Counted from the stretch's first letter, positions 27,351-37,164 are shown. The stretch is DNA of 64,000 nucleotides from Roseiconus nitratireducens (GCF_008629675.1 NZ_VWOX01000002.1:310001-374000); one strand, 5' to 3'. Notes: a model not told the origin generated them from the letters alone. Made by a program: numbers and translations.

Positions 27351-29375
27351 ATGGAAAACCGTCGCGAAGACACAGACGCGCAGAATCCTGGACCGCGTAA
27401 GAACAACGGACTTCTGATCGCCATCGTCCTTGCGATTGCCTTTGCGATCGTGTTTTGGCGTTCGGAGGATCCGGGTTCGTCGATTTCAGCCAGCTTCTTT
27501 CGGGAGCAGTTGAAGAAAAACAACGTCGAACGGGTCAGCATCGGCGAGCGTGTCGTCACCGGAACGTTCCGCACTCCGCCCAAAGCGCCGCCGACGATCA
27601 AGGATGGCGTGGAACACTACGAGAAGGACGACAACGGCGACCCGGTCGAGCTGGATAAGAAGTTCTACTTCAACATCTCGCTGGACCCGCAGTCCTCCGC
27701 CCGCCTGGAGGGGGAACTGATCGATGCCGACGTTCCCTACGACTTCCAGCCGCCGGACAACACCCAGGAATTGATCAACTTGCTGGTCTTCATCGGGCTG
27801 CCGCTGGCGGTCTTCCTGTTCGTGTTCATGATGATCCGTCGCACACGGAACGACATGATGGGCGGGGGGTTCCTATCAGGATTCGGAAAGAGCCCGGCGA
27901 AGCGATTCGAGGCCAATGACAAGACGGTCACGTTCGAAGATGTGGCCGGCCTGGAGGGCGTGAAAGCCGATCTGCAAGAAATCGTCGACTACCTGAAGAC
28001 CCCCGACAAGTTCCAAAAACTGGGCGGCCGTGTTCCCAAGGGTGTGCTGTTGAACGGCCCTCCCGGTACGGGGAAAACCCTGCTGGCGCGTGCGGTCGCG
28101 GGCGAAGCTGAAGTCCCGTTCTACTCGGTCAACGGCAGCGAATTCATCCAGATGTTTGTCGGTGTCGGTGCCAGCCGTGTCCGCGACCTGTTCCAGACCG
28201 CAAAACAAAACAGCCCGGCCATCATTTTCATCGACGAAATCGACGCGGTCGGACGTCAGCGCGGTGCCGGATTGGGCGGCGGACATGACGAGCGTGAACA
28301 GACGTTGAATCAGATCCTGGGCGAAATGGATGGATTCACACCCAGCCAAGCGGTGATCGTGATCGCCGCAACCAACCGCCCCGACGTGCTGGACCCGGCA
28401 CTATTGCGTCCCGGACGCTTCGACCGTCACGTGACGGTCAACCGTCCCACCATGAAGGGCCGCGAGGAAATCTTCAAGGTTCACGTCCGCGATGTGCCGC
28501 TGGACGACGACGTCAAACTGGACCGACTGGCTGCTGGCACGATCGGACTGACCGGAGCCGACATCCAGAACATGGTCAACGAAGCCGCCTTGTGGGCCGC
28601 ACGGCAAAACAAGAAAGCCGTCAGCATGAGCGATTTTGACTACGCACGGGACAAGATCCTGATGGGGGCCAAGCGTGAAGAGGTCCTGAAGGGGATTGAG
28701 AAAGAAAAGACCGCCTACCATGAAGCCGGTCATACCCTGACCGCATGGCATTTGGACGGCGCCCACACCGTGCACAAGGTCACCATCGTGCCACGAGGAC
28801 GGGCCCTCGGCGTCACGCAGTACGTCCCCAACGAAGATCGTTTGAACATCAGCAAGAAAGAGTTGGAACATCAGTTGATCGTGCTGCTCGGTGGCCGAGC
28901 CGCTGAGAAGATCATCTACGATGAGCCGACGGTGGGGGCCGAAAACGATTTGGAACGCGCCACCAGCATCGCCCGCAAGATGGTCACGCACTGGGGGATG
29001 AGCCCCAAATTGGGGCCGGTGTGCTACAAGACCAGCGACGAGGACCCGTTTCTGGGGCGCGAGATGCACCGCTCACGACAGTTCAGCGAGCACACGCAGG
29101 AATTGATCGACGAGGAGGTCGGCCGAATCTTGATGGAAGCCGATCAGCGGGCCGAACAACTGCTTCGCGAACACCGGGGCGACCTGGACAAGATTGCCAA
29201 AGCCTTGACCGAGGAAGAGGAACTGGACGAAGACCAGCTGACCGAACTGATCGGCCAGTCCATCCAGGCGAAACAGCGCGAGCAAAATCGCGAGTTGGAA
29301 GGAACCGTGAATTCTCCCGACGTGAATGATCCCGGCAAAGGAGTTTCTGAACCGGTCATCAATCGCGACGAATGA
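27351..29375 (+). CDS. ftsH: ATP-dependent zinc metalloprotease FtsH
   Basis: A 674-residue membrane protease that degrades misassembled membrane and selected cytoplasmic proteins. There are two membrane helices (about 20-36 and 140-160) with a ~100-residue periplasmic part between them. The AAA domain follows with GPPGTGKT at about 235, [15 protein letters not shown] (Walker B) and the SRH region [20 protein letters not shown]. The zinc site is HEAGH at 457-461, with the third ligand Asp in the GAENDL segment near 531. Length and order are normal. The ATG follows a short leader; GlnAsn-rich N-terminus is poorly conserved in the family. Confidence 0.96.
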   Translation: MENRREDTDAQNPGPRKNNGLLIAIVLAIAFAIVFWRSEDPGSSISASFFREQLKKNNVERVSIGERVVTGTFRTPPKAPPTIKDGVEHYEKDDNGDPVELDKKFYFNISLDPQSSARLEGELIDADVPYDFQPPDNTQELINLLVFIGLPLAVFLFVFMMIRRTRNDMMGGGFLSGFGKSPAKRFEANDKTVTFEDVAGLEGVKADLQEIVDYLKTPDKFQKLGGRVPKGVLLNGPPGTGKTLLARAVAGEAEVPFYSVNGSEFIQMFVGVGASRVRDLFQTAKQNSPAIIFIDEIDAVGRQRGAGLGGGHDEREQTLNQILGEMDGFTPSQAVIVIAATNRPDVLDPALLRPGRFDRHVTVNRPTMKGREEIFKVHVRDVPLDDDVKLDRLAAGTIGLTGADIQNMVNEAALWAARQNKKAVSMSDFDYARDKILMGAKREEVLKGIEKEKTAYHEAGHTLTAWHLDGAHTVHKVTIVPRGRALGVTQYVPNEDRLNISKKELEHQLIVLLGGRAAEKIIYDEPTVGAENDLERATSIARKMVTHWGMSPKLGPVCYKTSDEDPFLGREMHRSRQFSEHTQELIDEEVGRILMEADQRAEQLLREHRGDLDKIAKALTEEEELDEDQLTELIGQSIQAKQREQNRELEGTVNSPDVNDPGKGVSEPVINRDE

Positions 29376-29397
29376 TTCCCCTCTCCGCCGGAATTTT

Positions 29398-29772
29398 ATG
29401 TCGGATCGTTTGAAACAGGCCCGTCGAAAAGCTGACAAACTGGGCTTCAATGACGCTCAGTACACGCTGGTGATGTGCGTGGACCGGAAAACGTCCAAGT
29501 GTTGCAGCGGCGAATCCATGAACGTCGCCTGGAAGCATTTGAAGCAGCGGGCAAAGCAGTGGAGAAAATCCGGTCAGCGGTCGGTCTTGCGAATCAAATC
29601 GTCCTGCATCGGCGTCTGCAAAGGCGGCCCCATCATCGGGGTGCTGCCCGAGGGAGCCTGGTACGGCGGCTGCACGCCGGAGGTGATCGATCGGATCTTT
29701 GACGAGCACCTCGCAAACGGCCAGCTGGTCGAAGAACACCTGATCGCCAGCGCCCCAATCCCCGCGAACTGA
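29398..29772 (+). CDS. Thioredoxin-like [2Fe-2S] ferredoxin-family protein
   Basis: A 124-residue protein. Cys residues occur as VMCVDRKTSKCC near residues 25-34 and SSCIGVCKGGP near 65-75, the C-x(n)-CC...CxxxC pattern of thioredoxin-fold [2Fe-2S] ferredoxins. YGGCTPEVIDRIFDEHL is the usual closing segment of this family. Its electron partner is unknown. It starts 22 bases after the ftsH stop, so it may be cotranscribed. ATG 29398 is chosen because similarity begins there; an earlier in-frame start overlaps ftsH. Confidence 0.8.
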   Translation: MSDRLKQARRKADKLGFNDAQYTLVMCVDRKTSKCCSGESMNVAWKHLKQRAKQWRKSGQRSVLRIKSSCIGVCKGGPIIGVLPEGAWYGGCTPEVIDRIFDEHLANGQLVEEHLIASAPIPAN

Positions 29773-29847
29773 GGAAAAGGGGACGGGGGTCAATAGCCGG
29801 AACGGCCCTTCGGGTGCTACGCACTATTGACCCCCGTCCCCTTTTCC
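29773..29847. terminator. Long REP-like hairpin, probable bidirectional terminator
   Basis: Two perfect 24-base arms (29773-29796, beginning GGAAAAGGGGACGGGGGTCA, and 29824-29847) flank a 27-base loop. The stem lies exactly between convergent genes, 1 base after the ferredoxin stop and 4 bases before the ExbD stop. On both strands the stem ends in a short T-run (CTTTTCC). The sequence also looks like REP palindromes that are mobilised by REP-associated tyrosine transposases in other bacteria. Confidence 0.7.
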
Positions 29848-29851
29848 GAAG

Positions 29852-30331
29852 CTAGCGGCGGGGCTTTGCGAACTTGATGCGTTCGATCAACTTGACCACC
29901 TGGTCGGTTTCGTCGCGGTAACCGCTGACGGCGGTGATCGCTTGGATCACGTACGCGTAACGCAGGTTGTAATCGGTGTCGATTTCGATTTCCGGTCCCT
30001 CTTCACCTTCCGCCGGGGCGTCGGTTCCAACCAGCGAAATGACGTTCGCGCGCAGCTGGTCGAAATCGTTTCCCAGATTGATCTCGTTGAGCGACATCGA
30101 AGTCAGCCGACCTTGGTTGTCCGCACGCAACCGCAACTTCAGTGGCAGGTCCGTCACGTCGGAAGTCGCTCCGCCGCTGCCCGCAAGCGGCATTCGGATG
30201 CTGAAGTCGCCTTCCATTTCGACGATCTTGAACGTCATCACGAAGAACACCAGCAGCAGAAAGACGATGTCAATCATGCTGGTCATGTTCAGTTCGTTCT
30301 TCTCCCGTTCAACGGGGTGCCGCATTTTCAT
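29852..30331 (-). CDS. exbD: ExbD/TolR-family biopolymer transport protein (second copy)
   Basis: A 159-residue protein. A short cytoplasmic start (MKMRHPVEREKNELNMTSMI) precedes one membrane helix with the proton-path Asp in SMIDIVFLLLVFF (Asp near residue 21). A periplasmic domain follows. With ExbB it forms a proton-driven motor that energises outer-membrane transport or envelope functions. Its start overlaps the stop of the upstream exbD by the ATGA arrangement, so translation is coupled. Confidence 0.9.
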   Translation of the reverse strand: MKMRHPVEREKNELNMTSMIDIVFLLLVFFVMTFKIVEMEGDFSIRMPLAGSGGATSDVTDLPLKLRLRADNQGRLTSMSLNEINLGNDFDQLRANVISLVGTDAPAEGEEGPEIEIDTDYNLRYAYVIQAITAVSGYRDETDQVVKLIERIKFAKPRR

Positions 30332-30765
30332 GACCGGTCCTCCTTGGCGCGCAATGCGAACCGTTCCAGTTCGTTCTCCTGAGCCACTCGGATGATTTCC
30401 TGAATCTCGCCCGCGGCGACATCCTGGTGACCCCGGATGATCACGTTGGCGTCACTGGCGGATTTCTTTTCGGCACGCATCACAGCCAATTCACGCCGCA
30501 ATCCGGTGCTCAGTGTCTCGGTAGTGTAGCTTTCACCCCCCAAGATGATCTCACCATCTTGGGCAACATGCAAAATGATCGGGAAGTCCAACGGGGCTTC
30601 CGGCGGTTTCACCAGCTGGCTGCTGGGCAGCACGACCCGCTCATTGGATTCCGTTTGGGAAAAGTTGATCAACACCATGAAGAAAGCGATCAACTGGAAC
30701 GTCATATCGATCATCGGGGTCAGATCCCCTTCGGCCAGATCCGGCTTGTTCGACTTGACCCTCAC
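30328..30765 (-). CDS. exbD: ExbD/TolR-family biopolymer transport protein (first copy)
   Basis: A 145-residue protein with the ExbD layout. A short basic N-terminus (MRVKSNKPDLAEGDLTPMI) leads to a membrane helix containing Asp in PMIDMTFQLIAFFMVL, then a ~100-residue periplasmic domain ending GEIQEIIRVAQENELERFAL. It overlaps both neighbours by 4 bases, giving an ExbB-ExbD-ExbD translation-coupled operon. Two unlike ExbD subunits beside one ExbB is common in planctomycetes and other phyla. Confidence 0.9.
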   Translation of the reverse strand: MRVKSNKPDLAEGDLTPMIDMTFQLIAFFMVLINFSQTESNERVVLPSSQLVKPPEAPLDFPIILHVAQDGEIILGGESYTTETLSTGLRRELAVMRAEKKSASDANVIIRGHQDVAAGEIQEIIRVAQENELERFALRAKEDRS

Positions 30766-31661
30766 TTCAGGCCGCCTCCGGGTTGAACATCCTCAAAGCG
30801 GCTCATCAAGTTCTCGCTGGTCACGCCGACTTCCAGCAGCAAACTTGCCACGCGGTTTCGCAGAATGTTGTAGGCGGCGATGGCGGGGATCGCGATTGCC
30901 AGTCCGACCAGGGTGGTGAACAACGCCGTGGAAATCCCTTCGGCCAACTGAGACGGCTTTGGTGTCGTCGGGCTGGTCGCAATGACGCGGAATGAAGAGA
31001 TCATCCCTTGGACGGTTCCGAACAGTCCGATCATGGGACTCAGGTTCCCGATCAATGCCATGTAGCTCAGGCGGTGCTCCAGCTTCATGCTCTCTTCCTC
31101 ACCCACTTCCTGCATCCCTTCAATCGCTTTGTTGTAGCCTCGCGACAGCTTCGCCAAGCCGGCCGAGAGCACTTGGCCCAACACGGATTCGTCCGTCCGC
31201 GCCAGATCGTAGGCCTCCTGAAACTGTTTTTCGTTCAGCTTCTCTTCAAACCCTTCGACCAGCTCCTGCGGGCACAAGGTCTCACGTCGCGCCGCCAGCA
31301 TGTTCATCACGAACAGTGAAACCAGCGTGACCGAGAGCAGCAGAAACACGATCATGTAGGTGTAGCCAAGCGACTTGGTCACCCACTCCAACATCGTGTC
31401 GGTGTCCTTCGATGTCGCTCCCGGAGAGCCGCCGGGGGGCGGTGCGGCATCCCCTGCCCCGGCAGGAGGCTCCGCCGCGGGCTCTTCACCTGGTCCCGCA
31501 ATGTCACCGAATTCTTCCGCGGCATCGTCTTGCGCCCAACTCGATGACACCGGACCGGCAATACAGCACAGGGCCGCCAACACAATGATCGCCACGTGAA
31601 TCAACGACGTGGTGCGCTGGGGAAGCCCGAAAAACGAACGAAGTCCATTCGCGTTGGTCAT
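30762..31661 (-). CDS. exbB: MotA/TolQ/ExbB proton channel protein
   Basis: A 299-residue protein. A signal-peptide-like segment (HVAIIVLAALCCIAGPVSSSWA) is followed by a Pro/Ala/Glu-rich exported linker of ~50 residues. Three membrane helices typical of ExbB/TolQ come next. GLFGTVQGMISSF and GISTALFTTLVGLAIAIPAIAAYN carry the conserved channel residues. The added N-terminal exported part is not found in E. coli ExbB. ATG 31661 has GGAG about 11 bases upstream; the longer TTG start lacks support. First gene of the three-gene operon. Confidence 0.9.
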   Translation of the reverse strand: MTNANGLRSFFGLPQRTTSLIHVAIIVLAALCCIAGPVSSSWAQDDAAEEFGDIAGPGEEPAAEPPAGAGDAAPPPGGSPGATSKDTDTMLEWVTKSLGYTYMIVFLLLSVTLVSLFVMNMLAARRETLCPQELVEGFEEKLNEKQFQEAYDLARTDESVLGQVLSAGLAKLSRGYNKAIEGMQEVGEEESMKLEHRLSYMALIGNLSPMIGLFGTVQGMISSFRVIATSPTTPKPSQLAEGISTALFTTLVGLAIAIPAIAAYNILRNRVASLLLEVGVTSENLMSRFEDVQPGGGLK

Positions 31662-32374
31662 CAACGACAATCTCCACAAGAAAAGCGGTTTCAGTTGGGG
31701 CGCGACGCCGGAACAGGAGTCCGCCGCGAAGCAGACAAGAGGTCACAGCGGCGAATTCCAATTAGAACAGAAAAGTCTAGCAAACGTGCTCAGTCATCCG
31801 GAAGCAAGGTTCGTCAGAGTCGATTTTTTGTTTCCGATCGGGCGAGTTGTGACCGTTCTGCGTGATGTCGGGGACCCCGCAAAAATGCGCCGATCCGGCG
31901 GCACGCACAAACAAGCCGCCGAATGATGCCCCGTGAAGCGATCCCTTGTTGAATGCGCATTCGCAGCCGCACCGCAGCAACCGATTGCATCGCTCGCGTC
32001 ACACACCCGACAACCGATCCGATTGCGGCAACGTTTGTCCAGTCTTTAGAGCGTGTTTGTCTGCTGTTCGGAGACACCACTTACCCGAACACCCTTCACC
32101 CACCCACGAGGTGGTGCGTGCATGGACTTCATCCGCCTTTTCAGAGGTCGCGCAGCATTGCTTCACCCTCTCTCCGGGAGGGTCGCGGAGGAGCCCCCGC
32201 GACGACGCGGGGAGGGAATGTCCGTCGCCATTGATCTAAGCCGTCTCTTTAACGCACCCTCCCCAACGGCTCGTGCCTCGCCTTTGACCCTCTCGGAGGG
32301 AAGGTGAATCTCAGAAAAGCAAGTCTTTTCCCGGCTCGGAAAGCTGCACGACCTTTCAGCAAGAAGGGGACGGA
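31662..32374. other. Intergenic region with MITE-like element
   Basis: The 713 bases separate exbB from the end of aceF, both on the minus strand. The left third should hold the exbB promoter; GTTTGCTAGACT on the minus strand near 31775-31795 is a possible extended -10. About 31800-32140 shows no gene, repeat or tRNA fold that I can recognise. 32144-32355 is the MITE-like element. Confidence 0.5.
32144..32355. mobile_element. MITE-like element, full-length inverted copy
   Basis: Its ends are GAGGTCGCGCAGCATT (3 mismatches to the 2458 copy) and AAAGCTGCACGACCTT (1 mismatch). The interior is the reverse complement of the 2458 copy in block order: GCGACGACGCGGGG first, then CCCCAACGGCTCGTGCCTCG, then GAAAAGCAAGTCTTTTCCC. 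Length is ~212 versus ~210 bases. It ends 19 bases before the aceF stop codon. Confidence 0.7.
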
Positions 32375-33826
32375 TCAGAACGCCAGCAGCAGCCGGCTGG
32401 GAGCCTCCAAGTATCCGATCACGTCGTTCAGGAATCTTGCCGCGGTGCCTCCGTCGACCAATCGGTGATCATAAGACAGCGACAACGGCATCATCAAACG
32501 AGCCTGGATCGAATCATCGGGCATCACAACCGGCAGTTTTCGACTTCGTCCCACCAGCAGGATGGCGACTTCCGGAATGTTGACGATCGGTGTGGAATAC
32601 TGTCCCCCGATCGCTCCCAGGTTGCTGATCGTGAACGTGCCTCCGCGAAGATCGTTCACGGCAAATTGGCCGCTGCGGACCTTGCCGGCCATGTCGGCCA
32701 AAGCACGTGTCGTATCCGGGATGCTCATGTGGTCGGCGTTCTTCATCACCGGCACGACCAGCCCGCGATCGGTATCCACGGCGATTCCGACGTTGACGTA
32801 CTCCTTGTAGATCAACTGCTCGTTTTCTTCGTCGATCGTCGCGTTGATGGAGGGGTGATGCTTCAAAGCCGTGGCGACGGCTTTGATCAAGAACGGCATC
32901 GTGGTCAGCTTCAATCCTTGCTGGGCGTAGTCTTCCTTGCTGCTCTGGCGGAGCCGTTCCAGTTCGGTGATGTCGGCATCGTCGAAGTTGGTCACACGCG
33001 GCACGGTCGACCAGCTGGCGTGCATTTGCTTGCTGATCGTCTTGCGGATCTTGCTCATCCGTTCGACGCGAATCGTGCCGTGGTCATCGACGTCGGGCGT
33101 CCCCGGCAGATCGGCCCCGGGAGCCACCTGCTGAGCCGTCGCGGTCGCGCTAGCGCCGGTCGGCGTCGACGCGGCAGCGGGACGAGCGGCCGATTGGCTG
33201 GCCGCGCGGACGGCGGTCAACACGTCGTCGCGGGTGATGCGTCCGCCTTCCCCGGTGCCTTGCACTCGGCTCAAGTCGACACCGACCTCCCGCGCGAACC
33301 GTCGCACGGCCGGTCCAGCGGGGATCGCGCCGCCGGGCGCGGTCGATTGGCCCGTCGCTGGGGCGGGTGAGGCAGGCGGATTCGCCGGGGCGGGGGCATC
33401 CGAAGAAGCGGTCGAAGCGGGCTTGGCAGGCGCGGCAGTTGTCGGCTGGGGCGCAGGTGCCGCCTGGCTCGATGCGGCCGGTTGCTGCGCGGCGGGTTCC
33501 GGCTCTGGCTCCGGCTCAGCTTCCTGTTCCGGTTCAGCAGCTTCCTGCGCGGGCGGCTCCGCGGGAGCTTCCGCTTGGGCGGCACCCTCGGCTGCTTCGA
33601 CTTCCAACAGCACCGCACCGATCGGCACCGAATCGCCTTCACTGACAACAATCTTGGTGACCTTCCCGCCGGCGGACGCCGGAACCGGAACGGTCGCCTT
33701 GTCGGTTTCCATTTCGACGATGTCTTGGCCTTCGGTGATGACATCGCCAACGGAGACAAAGATTTCCAGGACGTCACCAGATTCGATGCCGTCACCCAGA
33801 TCGGGAAGTTTTACTTCAGTAGCCAT
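32375..33826 (-). CDS. aceF: Pyruvate dehydrogenase E2, dihydrolipoamide acetyltransferase
   Basis: A 483-residue acyltransferase. One lipoyl domain at about 1-77 carries Lys43 in VEMETDKATVPV. A ~115-residue Ala/Pro/Glu linker and the E1/E3-binding domain (VRRFAREVGVDLSRVQGTG, near 200) come next. The catalytic domain ends with SYDHRLVDGG, where His454 and Asp458 are the active-site pair. E. coli E2 has three lipoyl domains; here there is one. It lies 186 bases downstream of aceE on the same strand. ATG 33826 starts exactly at the lipoyl fold; a 40-residue in-frame extension is not plausible. Confidence 0.93.
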   Translation of the reverse strand: MATEVKLPDLGDGIESGDVLEIFVSVGDVITEGQDIVEMETDKATVPVPASAGGKVTKIVVSEGDSVPIGAVLLEVEAAEGAAQAEAPAEPPAQEAAEPEQEAEPEPEPEPAAQQPAASSQAAPAPQPTTAAPAKPASTASSDAPAPANPPASPAPATGQSTAPGGAIPAGPAVRRFAREVGVDLSRVQGTGEGGRITRDDVLTAVRAASQSAARPAAASTPTGASATATAQQVAPGADLPGTPDVDDHGTIRVERMSKIRKTISKQMHASWSTVPRVTNFDDADITELERLRQSSKEDYAQQGLKLTTMPFLIKAVATALKHHPSINATIDEENEQLIYKEYVNVGIAVDTDRGLVVPVMKNADHMSIPDTTRALADMAGKVRSGQFAVNDLRGGTFTISNLGAIGGQYSTPIVNIPEVAILLVGRSRKLPVVMPDDSIQARLMMPLSLSYDHRLVDGGTAARFLNDVIGYLEAPSRLLLAF

Positions 33827-34012
33827 AAGGGAAACGAAAAACGATGAGCGGTTGATGGAAAAATCGGCGAGCCGCCTGGGGATTGCCGACTGGGATGGAT
33901 CAAGTTGGCTGCGCCACAACCGGGGCAAGGAAAACAAACGGTTCACCCGGCCGACAAGTTGCGGCGGCCGCGGGCATCAAGGGACCGATCGAACTGCCAC
34001 GGTCGATGGGCA

Positions 34013-36742
34013 TCAAGCGTAAAGCGGATTGGGTTTGTCGGGGTCGTATCCGAGATCTTCGATCGCCTTCTGCACGTCGGCGGGCTTGAAGACATCCGTC
34101 TTGCACAATCGGCTGAGTGTTGCGATGGCAATCGATTCGGCATCGACTTCGAAATGCCGGCGAAGGGCTTCGCGGGTTTCGCTACGGCCCATGCCATCGG
34201 TTCCCAGCACGAAGTAGTCGCCCGGAATCCACGGCGTGAGTTGCTCACCCAACGCTTGGACGTAGTCACTGGCGGAGATGAAAGGCCCTTCGACGCCTTC
34301 GAGCACGGTTTCCAGGTAGCTCTTCCGCGGCGTTTCTTTGGGGTGCAACATGTTCCAGCGCTGGCATGCGGCCGCGTCCCGGCGCAGTTGCGTGTAACTC
34401 GTCACGCTCCAAACGTCGCTGGCGATGTTGTACTTTTCGGCCAACAATTCCTGAGCGGCCAAGACACAGTTCAGGATGGCTCCGCTGCCGAACAACTGGA
34501 CTCGCGCCTTGGCGCCGTCCACTTCGCGACTGCTGTACTTGTACATCCCATTGACGATGCCCTCGGCGCAACCTTCGGGCATGTTGGGATGATGGTAGGG
34601 CTCATTCTCGCTCATCAAGTAGTAGATGCACTGCTCGCCTTCTGCGTACATCTTCTGCAGCCCGTGCTGGATAATCACCACGGCCTCGTAGGCGAATGCG
34701 GGATCGTAGGCGCGAACGGTGGGGAAGGCGATTGCATTGAGCAGGCTGTGTCCGTCCTGGTGCTGAAGGCCTTCGCCGTTGAGCGTCGTGCGGCCGGCGG
34801 TCCCGCCAATCAAGAAGCCCTTGGCACGCATGTCCGCCGCGGCCCAGATCAGATCGCCGATCCGCTGAAACCCGAACATGCTGTAATAGATGAAGAACGG
34901 CACCATGTTGACGCCGTGACAGCTATAAGCCGTGCCGGCGGCGTTGAAGCTGGACATGGAGCCCGCTTCGGTGATGCCCTCTTCGAGAATCTGTCCGTCC
35001 TGAGCTTCCTTGTAATAGGAAACCTGCGCCGAATCGACGGGCTCATACAGCTGGCCGGCGTGGGCGTAGATCCCAAATTGCCGGAACATGCCCTCCATCC
35101 CGAAGGTTCGCGACTCGTCGGGAACGATCGGCACCATGTACTTGCCAATCTTCTTATCGCGACACAGTGCTGTCAGCGTCTGCACGACGGCGAACGTTGT
35201 GCTGCACTCCTTGTCTTCCAGCTTGCTGATGACCTTCTTCAAATCATCCAGCGAAGGAACTTCCATCGTGGGGTGTTCCACCGGACGGCTGGGGACATAG
35301 CCTCCCAGCGCTTCACGCCGTTGACGAAGGTATTTGATCTCGGTGCTGTTTTCCGGCGGCTTGTAGAAAGGCGCTTTGCCGACTTCCTCGTCGCTGATGG
35401 GAATGCCAAACCGGGTCCGGAACTCCAACAGTTCCTCTTCGTTCATTTTCTTTTGATTGTGGGCGACGTTGCGTCCTTCCCCCGCTTCGCCCAGCCCATA
35501 ACCCTTGATGGTTTTTGCCAACACCACGGTCGGCTTTCCGTTCTTCAATTCGGTCGCCATCTTGTAGGCGGCGTAGACCTTTTCGGGGTCATGACCTCCG
35601 CGCCGGAGCCCTTCCAGCTTTTCGTCGCTGAAGTTGTCGACCAGCTTCAGCAGTTCCGGGTACTTCCCGAAGAAGTGTTCGCGGATGTAGCTGCCGGGCA
35701 TCCCCGTGTATTTCTGGTACTGGCCGTCGACGACTTCATTCATCCGCTCGACCAGCGTTCCGGTCGTGTCCTTTGCCAACAACGGATCCCAGTCGTCGCC
35801 CCAAATGACTTTGATCACGTTCCACCCCGCCCCGCGGAAAATCGACTCCAGTTCCTGGATGATCTTCCCGTTGCCGCGGACCGGACCGTCCAACCGCTGC
35901 AGGTTGCAGTTGATGACAAAGATCAGGTTGTCCAGTTTCTCACGAGCGGCCAGTCCGATCGCACCCAAAGTTTCCGGTTCATCACATTCACCGTCCCCGA
36001 GAAACGCCCACACGCGTTGTTTGGAGGTGTCTTTGATCCCTCGATCACGCAGGTATTCGTTAAACCGGGCCTGGTAGATCGACATGATCGGTCCCAAGCC
36101 CATGGAGACCGTGGGGTACTCCCAGAAACCGGGCATCAGCCACGGGTGGGGATAGCTGGAAAGGCCACCGCCCTCTTCCAACTCGCGTCGGAAGTTCTCC
36201 AGGTTCTGCTCGTTCAACCGGCCCTCCAGGTAGGCGCGGCTGTACATGCCCGGAGAGGCGTGGCCCTGGAAGTAAATGGAATCGCCGTCGTAGCCGCTCT
36301 CACCGCGACCACGAAAGAAATGATTGAAGGCGACTTCGTACAGGGTTGCACTGGAAGCGAAGGTGCTGATGTGTCCGCCAACGCCCCCGTCGCGTTTGTT
36401 GGCGCGAACGACCATTGCCATCGCGTTCCAACGGATGATCGATTTGATCCGCCGCTCCAATTCGCGGTTGCCCGGATACGCCGGCTGATCTTCCAGCGGA
36501 ATCGTGTTCAGATAGGGTGTGTTGGTATCCGCGGCCGATTGCACCCCTTGCTCGGCTGCACGGTCGCGCAGTTTGTCCAACAGGAAGCGGACCCGATCGG
36601 GTCCCTTGCTCTTCAGGACGTATTCCAGCGACGAAAGCCACTCGTTCGTTTCCGCGACATCGACATCCACTTCGGCGGTTTTGGCCAGCTCGCCGAGTTG
36701 CTGTTTGACTTCGGCCTGGGCGACCGTTTTGGAATCCGACAT
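34013..36742 (-). CDS. aceE: Pyruvate dehydrogenase E1 component (homodimeric type)
   Basis: A 909-residue thiamine-diphosphate enzyme decarboxylating pyruvate and acetylating the E2 lipoyl group. RRIKSIIRWNAMAMVVRANK near residue 86 and GGHISTFASSATLYEVAFNH near 113 are standard AceE segments. The cofactor motif GDG-x26-N begins at GDGECDEP near 247 and ends in NCNLQRLDGPVRGNG. The family is the single-chain AceE type, not the alpha2beta2 type. ATG 36742 is preceded by GAGGG about 12 bases away and is better than an ATG 23 codons earlier. No lipoamide dehydrogenase gene is in the window. Confidence 0.95.
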   Translation of the reverse strand: MSDSKTVAQAEVKQQLGELAKTAEVDVDVAETNEWLSSLEYVLKSKGPDRVRFLLDKLRDRAAEQGVQSAADTNTPYLNTIPLEDQPAYPGNRELERRIKSIIRWNAMAMVVRANKRDGGVGGHISTFASSATLYEVAFNHFFRGRGESGYDGDSIYFQGHASPGMYSRAYLEGRLNEQNLENFRRELEEGGGLSSYPHPWLMPGFWEYPTVSMGLGPIMSIYQARFNEYLRDRGIKDTSKQRVWAFLGDGECDEPETLGAIGLAAREKLDNLIFVINCNLQRLDGPVRGNGKIIQELESIFRGAGWNVIKVIWGDDWDPLLAKDTTGTLVERMNEVVDGQYQKYTGMPGSYIREHFFGKYPELLKLVDNFSDEKLEGLRRGGHDPEKVYAAYKMATELKNGKPTVVLAKTIKGYGLGEAGEGRNVAHNQKKMNEEELLEFRTRFGIPISDEEVGKAPFYKPPENSTEIKYLRQRREALGGYVPSRPVEHPTMEVPSLDDLKKVISKLEDKECSTTFAVVQTLTALCRDKKIGKYMVPIVPDESRTFGMEGMFRQFGIYAHAGQLYEPVDSAQVSYYKEAQDGQILEEGITEAGSMSSFNAAGTAYSCHGVNMVPFFIYYSMFGFQRIGDLIWAAADMRAKGFLIGGTAGRTTLNGEGLQHQDGHSLLNAIAFPTVRAYDPAFAYEAVVIIQHGLQKMYAEGEQCIYYLMSENEPYHHPNMPEGCAEGIVNGMYKYSSREVDGAKARVQLFGSGAILNCVLAAQELLAEKYNIASDVWSVTSYTQLRRDAAACQRWNMLHPKETPRKSYLETVLEGVEGPFISASDYVQALGEQLTPWIPGDYFVLGTDGMGRSETREALRRHFEVDAESIAIATLSRLCKTDVFKPADVQKAIEDLGYDPDKPNPLYA

Positions 36743-37164
36743 ACGAACAAGTTCCCTCGAGGCGTTTATCCCGGTGAAGGCAGATCGAAACTGGGCGGGG
36801 GCGGAGGACATCGTGTCCCGGTTCGCCGTCGCTCAGCAATCCAACCCGTCGATCGGTGAAACCGCGACGGTAGCGTGAATGCTTCCGGCAGTTTTGTTTG
36901 CGGGGTTTACGGTAATTCTGCGACCCCAAAAGAGTAGCCACCAGGGCATCCAGACGGCAAGGGCACGCGTCGCACTTGCCGCGATCTCACCCCTTCGGCT
37001 GGTTCGACCGGTAAAGAGCAAGCCGCTGCCCGATTTTCGTGCAAAACGCTAAAATGGCCTGCCAAAGAGGCCTGCGGTCCCCATTGCTTCGCCCCAGTCC
37101 CCTCCCCTGGCATTTTGAAACCACCCCGCTTCCGTTGACAGCGCCCCACCAGGAGCCCTATCGC
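36743..37164. other. Divergent intergenic region between aceE and SDR gene
   Basis: The 422 bases should carry both promoters. A promoter-like motif faces the SDR gene at 37035-37055, followed directly by an inverted repeat GGCCT/AGGCC (37056-37073). I see no gene or dispersed repeat in it. Confidence 0.45.
37035..37055 (+). promoter_or_regulatory. Promoter-like motif TTTCGT-N7-GCTAAAAT upstream of the SDR gene
   Basis: TTTCGTGCAAAACGCTAAAAT shares the 12-base block TTTCGTGCAAA plus GCTANAAT with the motif upstream of ftsH, at identical spacing. It lies 110 bases before the SDR ATG. TAAAAT is a credible -10 hexamer. Confidence 0.45.

Noticed and set aside
31770..32100. Possible tRNA or small RNA in the exbB-aceF gap
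   Set aside because: No cloverleaf with TTC loop and acceptor stem could be drawn, and no promoter-terminator pair brackets it.
32250..33946. 40-codon extension of aceF upstream of ATG 33826
   Set aside because: The lipoyl domain begins immediately at the later ATG, and extensions are not seen in the family.
33905..36859. 984-codon open frame opposite aceE
   Set aside because: The minus-strand aceE is unmistakable across its full length, and the antisense product has no recognisable domains.
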